Source of the DNA: Mycobacterium sp. 852002-50816_SCH5313054-b
GTDB lineage: Bacteria; Actinomycetota; Actinomycetes; Mycobacteriales; Mycobacteriaceae
Reading direction: 5' to 3'
NCBI RefSeq assembly: GCF_001667185.1
Contig: NZ_LZIC01000131.1
Coordinates: 1 to 64,000 of the forward strand
DNA: 64,000 bases
The translations under genes were made by a program, and so were the position numbers. The notes beneath the pieces were generated by a model. That model did no database searches. It saw only the letters and a program-made list of their open reading frames with translations, and was not told the DNA's origin. Positions 61,252 through 64,000 of the stretch are shown one piece after another. Positions within the stretch are counted from its first letter, which is position 1. Each line of letters starts with the position of its first letter.

Positions 61252-62285
61252 TGGCCCACGACTGGTTGCTCGTGGAGACGCTAGGGGGCGAGCCCGCCGT
61301 AGTGGCGCAGGGACGGCAACTCAAAAACCTCGTCCCGATCACCACCTTCCTGCGCCGCAGTCCCCACCTCGCGGCCGTCCGGACCGCGGTCGCCGAGTCC
61401 GTCCAGACGGGGCAGAGCCTGACCAGCATCACCACCAAGCGCGACCGCGTCATCCGCACCGAACCGGTGGTGATGTCCGATGGCCGCGTGCACGGCGTCC
61501 ACGTCTGGACCGGCCCCGCGGACGCCGAACCGTCCCAACGGCCCATCCCCGGGCCGCTGAAGTGGGACCTGACCCTCGGCGTGGCCACCGATACCAGGGA
61601 ATCGCTCGCCAACAGCGGCAAGAATCCCGACGTCGAAGTGACCTTGGGCAGGGCTTTCGCGGAAGACCTGCCGTCGCGCGAACTCAATCCGAACGAAACC
61701 AAAGTGCTTGCCATGGCGGTCAGGGCCAAGCCCGACCAAACGATCTGCAGCACATGGGATGTCACCGACTGGCAAGGCAAACCCATTCGGATCGGTTTCG
61801 TCGCGCGCACCGCCATAGAGCCGGGACCGGACGGCCGCGACCACCTCATCGCCCGGGCGATGAACTGGCGCTCGGTACTCAAGGGTCCGGTGGTGTCCAC
61901 AGACGATCTGGCGCAACGGATCCTGAACGGACTGGCCCAGGCCGGGGTTCACCGGGCGCTCGTCGATCTCGACAGCTGGACCCTGCTGAAATGGCTCGAC
62001 GATCCCTGCCCCTTCTACGACTGGCGCGGCAACAAGACGGACAGGCCCAAGGTCCACCCCGAGGACGAACACCTCAAGACCTCGATGACAACGGAATTCG
62101 TCGGCCGCCCGACCAGCCGGGTGCTGCGCATGCGGGGCTACGACGACGATTGGGTGCCGGTGCACGTCACGGTCAACAAGGTGGAACTGGAACCGGACAC
62201 CTTCGCCGGACTGGTCTCACTGCGATTGCCGACCGACGAGGAACTCGCCGCCGCGCTGCCGAAGGCCTCGGACGATACAACCTAG
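61251..62285 (+). CDS. PAS/GAF-like multi-domain protein (Rv3651 type)
   Basis: This 344-residue protein begins MAHDWLLVETLGGEPAVVAQGRQLKNLVP. Sequence blocks such as GRVHGVHVWTGP, ICSTWDVTDWQGKPIRIGFVAR and TTEFVGRPTSRVLRMRGYDDDWVPVHV repeat a PAS-like pattern. Rv3651 has been described as a triple-domain PAS-like structure, so this is probably a sensory or scaffold protein with no output domain. Its stop interlocks with the Tad gene stop (CTAG, 62282-62285). Confidence 0.82.
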   Translation: MAHDWLLVETLGGEPAVVAQGRQLKNLVPITTFLRRSPHLAAVRTAVAESVQTGQSLTSITTKRDRVIRTEPVVMSDGRVHGVHVWTGPADAEPSQRPIPGPLKWDLTLGVATDTRESLANSGKNPDVEVTLGRAFAEDLPSRELNPNETKVLAMAVRAKPDQTICSTWDVTDWQGKPIRIGFVARTAIEPGPDGRDHLIARAMNWRSVLKGPVVSTDDLAQRILNGLAQAGVHRALVDLDSWTLLKWLDDPCPFYDWRGNKTDRPKVHPEDEHLKTSMTTEFVGRPTSRVLRMRGYDDDWVPVHVTVNKVELEPDTFAGLVSLRLPTDEELAAALPKASDDTT

Positions 62286-62650
62286 CCGCCGTCGACCGGC
62301 CCCGCCCGCGCGGCGGCCCGCGCCGCGCCGCCGAAGGCCACGGCGATTTGGACCGCGACGACGACGTCGAGCTCGTCCACCTCGCATCGCACGTTGTTGA
62401 CTCGCATTGCGCGCGCCACCTCCGCCGCGCGGTCGCAGGCGGCCGCGGCTCCGGCCGGCAGCCGTGCGGCGCCGGCCAGCGCGGCCAGGTCGGCCGCGGC
62501 CTGCGCACGATGGCGCGCCAGCACCGCCGAGCCGACATAGGCGCCCGCACCCGTGACCGCCAGCAATACCCCAACCATCGCCGCGGCGACCACCGTCGCC
62601 GACCCCCGCTCACCGCGGAGGTTCGGCGGCCGAGACCGCCCTTGCCTCAA
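62282..62650 (-). CDS. TadE/TadG-like pilus protein (Rv3654c type)
   Basis: This is a short membrane-anchored protein of the Flp/Tad locus. The core is RGERGSATVVAAAMVGVLLAVTGAGAYVGSAVLARHRAQAAADLAALAGA, a TadE/G-like transmembrane start, with two later Cys. The initiation codon is uncertain: I use the TTG at 62650 (122 residues), but initiation nearer RGERGSATVV would match the shorter Rv3654c. It overlaps the end of the TadE gene by 41 nt in this choice. Confidence 0.65.
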   Translation of the reverse strand: MRQGRSRPPNLRGERGSATVVAAAMVGVLLAVTGAGAYVGSAVLARHRAQAAADLAALAGAARLPAGAAAACDRAAEVARAMRVNNVRCEVDELDVVVAVQIAVAFGGAARAAARAGPVDGG

Positions 62651-62936
62651 TATCCAAGGTTGGCAACAGCTTTGACCGGGCGACGACCGTCGCCACGAGG
62701 AAATCTCCGTCGCGGCGCACCTGCACCCGCGCCCCGGCCGGCGCAACGCGACGCGCGGCATCGAGCGCCGAACGTTCGTCGCCGCGCGCGGCCAGCCGGG
62801 CCGCCTCGCGGGCGGCGTCGACGCAGCGCACCTGCATCGACACCGCGGTGACACCGGCCAGGCACAGCACCAGCACCACGACCAGCGCGGCGATCGCGAG
62901 CGCCGCCTCGACGGTGCTCGACCCGGCACAATCCGC
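62610..62936 (-). CDS. TadE-like pilus assembly protein (Rv3655c type), start unresolved
   Basis: The frame encodes SSTVEAALAIAALVVVLVLCLAGVTAVSMQVRCVDAAREAARLAARGD, the TadE-like anchor followed by a small exposed domain. It lies directly behind the flp gene. In-frame codons between the flp stop and this core are TTA, GCG, GAT, TGT, GCC, GGG: none is a standard start. Either initiation uses a rare codon after termination at flp, or the frame begins inside flp. The stop at 62610 is firm. Confidence 0.65.
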   Translation of the reverse strand, partial: ADCAGSSTVEAALAIAALVVVLVLCLAGVTAVSMQVRCVDAAREAARLAARGDERSALDAARRVAPAGARVQVRRDGDFLVATVVARSKLLPTLDIEARAVSAAEPPR

Positions 62937-63136
62937 TAAACCTTGGTGTTGAGCGCGCGACCGATGATGTTGGTCAGCGCCGAGACGACGGAATCGCCCG
63001 TCACGACGGTGTAGAGGATCGCGCCGAACGCGGCCGCGGCGATCGTGCCGATCGCGTATTCGACGGTGGACATGCCCGACTCGTCGGTCGCCAACGCGGC
63101 GACGCGCGCCAGCAAGACGCGGAAATTGTTGACCAT
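62936..63136 (-). CDS. Flp-type pilin (DUF4244, Rv3656c type)
   Basis: This 66-residue prepilin has a short basic leader and the processing/assembly core GMSTVEYAIGTIAAAAFGAILYTVV, where Gly precedes the mature end and Glu+5/Tyr+6 follow as in Flp pilins. ATG 63136 (a TTG one codon earlier is possible) with GAAAGGAAGG upstream. It would be the major subunit of a type IVb pilus assembled by the TadA/B/C machinery. Confidence 0.85.
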   Translation of the reverse strand: MVNNFRVLLARVAALATDESGMSTVEYAIGTIAAAAFGAILYTVVTGDSVVSALTNIIGRALNTKV

Positions 63137-63154
63137 CAATGCCTTCCTTTCGTT

Positions 63155-63757
63155 TCACAGCAGGCCCGATTGCACGACATCACCGGCCAGCCCTGCCACC
63201 ACCGGCACGATGCCCAGGCACACGAACGCGGGCAGAAAGCAGAGACCGAGCGGTCCGGCGATCAGGACCCCGGCCCGCTCGGCGGCCGCCGTGGCGGCAT
63301 GCGCGGCGTCCTGGCGGGATCGGTCGGCCAACTCGGCGACGCCGCGGGCCAGGGCCGAGCCGGAGGACGCCGAACGCCGCGCCAGTCGCAGCAGCGAATC
63401 GATGTGTGCGCCGGGCGCGCCGGCCGACTGATCCGCCGGAACCGACCATGCCACAGCGGGATCCGCGCCCAGCGCCAGCAGATCGGCGGCGCGTCGCAAC
63501 ACCCCGGCCAGCTGCGGTGGTGCCGACGGGGCAGTCGCCGCCGCGGCCGTCGACACCGCCATGCCGGCCTCCAGGCACACGGCCAACACATCGAGGGCGG
63601 CGGCAACCGCCAGCGGATCGTGACCGTTTGGCGGCCCCGCCGAACCCGCCTGCCGCCGGCGATGGGGGCGCGGGAGTAGTCCCGCACGCGACCGTAGCAC
63701 CGACGGGCCGGGGCCGACCCACAGCGCGGCGGCCAGCAGCGCCGCGGAAGTATTCAT
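63155..63757 (-). CDS. TadC-like type II/IV secretion membrane protein (Rv3657c type)
   Basis: This 200-residue protein has the T2SSF layout: GHDPLAVAAALDVLAVCLEAGMAVSTAAAATA, the polar HIDSLLRLARRSASSGSALARG segment and a final pair of hydrophobic helices (AGVLIAGPLGLCFLPAFVCLGIVPVVAGLAGDVV). It forms the inner-membrane platform with TadB. The ATG overlaps the TadB stop (ATGA). Confidence 0.85.
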   Translation of the reverse strand: MNTSAALLAAALWVGPGPSVLRSRAGLLPRPHRRRQAGSAGPPNGHDPLAVAAALDVLAVCLEAGMAVSTAAAATAPSAPPQLAGVLRRAADLLALGADPAVAWSVPADQSAGAPGAHIDSLLRLARRSASSGSALARGVAELADRSRQDAAHAATAAAERAGVLIAGPLGLCFLPAFVCLGIVPVVAGLAGDVVQSGLL

Positions 63758-64000
63758 GTCCCGAGCCGGTCGGTAATGCGGTCCGACCACAACAGGCCGC
63801 CGCAGGTCAGGGTCGACCCGATGACCAGCAGCCAGCCGCCGGCGTGCCCGCCGAGCAAAAAGCTCAGCGGCCGAGCCCCGATCAGCTGGCCCAGCAGCAC
63901 GCCGAGCACCGGCAGGCCGGCCAGTATCGTCGCGGTGGCGCGCGCCCCGGCCATACTCGATGTCACTTGTGCCGAAAAGCGTTGCCGCTCCACGATATCG
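63754..64000 (-). CDS. TadB-like membrane protein, 5' end beyond the window (Rv3658c type)
   Basis: Only the C-terminal 81 or so codons are present; the frame is open to the window end. The visible part has two hydrophobic helices (ILAGLPVLGVLLGQLIGA and GGWLLVIGSTLTCGGLLWSD), as at the end of the T2SSF domain. Context (TadC, Flp, TadE downstream) identifies it. The GTG at 63993 is internal, not the start, since the family is about 260 residues. Confidence 0.75.
   Translation of the reverse strand, partial: DIVERQRFSAQVTSSMAGARATATILAGLPVLGVLLGQLIGARPLSFLLGGHAGGWLLVIGSTLTCGGLLWSDRITDRLGT

Overview
The window is high-GC actinobacterial DNA from a slow-growing Mycobacterium. Gene order and protein sequence follow, with insertions and losses, the M. 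tuberculosis stretch from about Rv3591c to Rv3658c. Mycobacterial hallmarks are PE/PPE proteins, a PE_PGRS protein, a WXG100 pair, Lsr2, MhuD, leaderless genes with TANNNT -10 boxes, and chains of genes joined by ATGA/GTGA/TGATG overlaps. The true PE_PGRS protein argues against the M. avium complex, which lacks them; I do not name a species.

Layout. 1-3.6 kb: accessory DNA with an ArsR regulator and a NuoB/hydrogenase-small-subunit-like protein (Rv0081/Rv0082 type), then a two-gene FAD dehydrogenase (Tat-exported subunit 3 plus a GMC flavoprotein with a Cys cluster). 3.6-6.9 kb: hydrolase, mhuD, lpqF and an unrecognised gene. 7-8.6 kb: a cobalamin riboswitch driving cbtB-cbtA-histidine phosphatase. 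8.6-12.2 kb: YbjQ protein, clpC1, lsr2. 12.3-23.7 kb: a long minus-strand block for lysine-tRNA ligation, pantothenate/CoA and folate synthesis (lysS, coaX, panD, panC, panG-like, two membrane proteins, folK, folB, folP, folE) headed by ftsH. 23.8-27.7 kb: a 57-bp tandem repeat, a VOC protein and the ephA-monooxygenase-alcohol dehydrogenase operon, at the place where M. tuberculosis carries espACD. 27.7-33.0 kb: an ESX-type island with esxV, esxW, two PE/PPE pairs, a small putative DNA-binding protein and a DUF732 secreted protein. 33.4-43.0 kb: lpqG, hpt, tilS, a zinc metalloprotease-like protein, dacB, ppa, a coiled-coil protein, a TerC-like protein and the Rv3630-ppgS-Rv3632 arabinogalactan-galactosamine genes. 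43.1-48.8 kb: a PE_PGRS gene, galE and a large membrane protein. 48.8-51.5 kb: a Rieske oxygenase/SnoaL-like/TetR cassette ending at tRNA-Thr(CGT). 51.5-62.3 kb: holB, a HAMP adenylate cyclase, topA, cspA, a DUF1998 helicase and the PAS-like Rv3651. 62.3-64 kb: the distal part of a Tad/Flp pilus operon, cut by the window edge.

The core genes are housekeeping. The accessory pieces sit at the edges of conserved blocks: the FAD dehydrogenase, the B12-controlled cobalt transporter, the enlarged PE/PPE/Esx island and the Rieske cassette beside the tRNA. I did not find a clearly new system. The best candidates are the divergent region with three consecutive inverted repeats in front of the Pro-rich PE gene (30.45-30.50 kb), the riboswitch operon carrying an atypical histidine phosphatase, and the TetR-Rieske cassette whose operator-like repeat lies inside the promoter spacer.

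Gene correspondences to M. tuberculosis are from memory of that genome, not from a search. Start codons are chosen from overlaps, ribosome-binding sites, -10 boxes and remembered family lengths.
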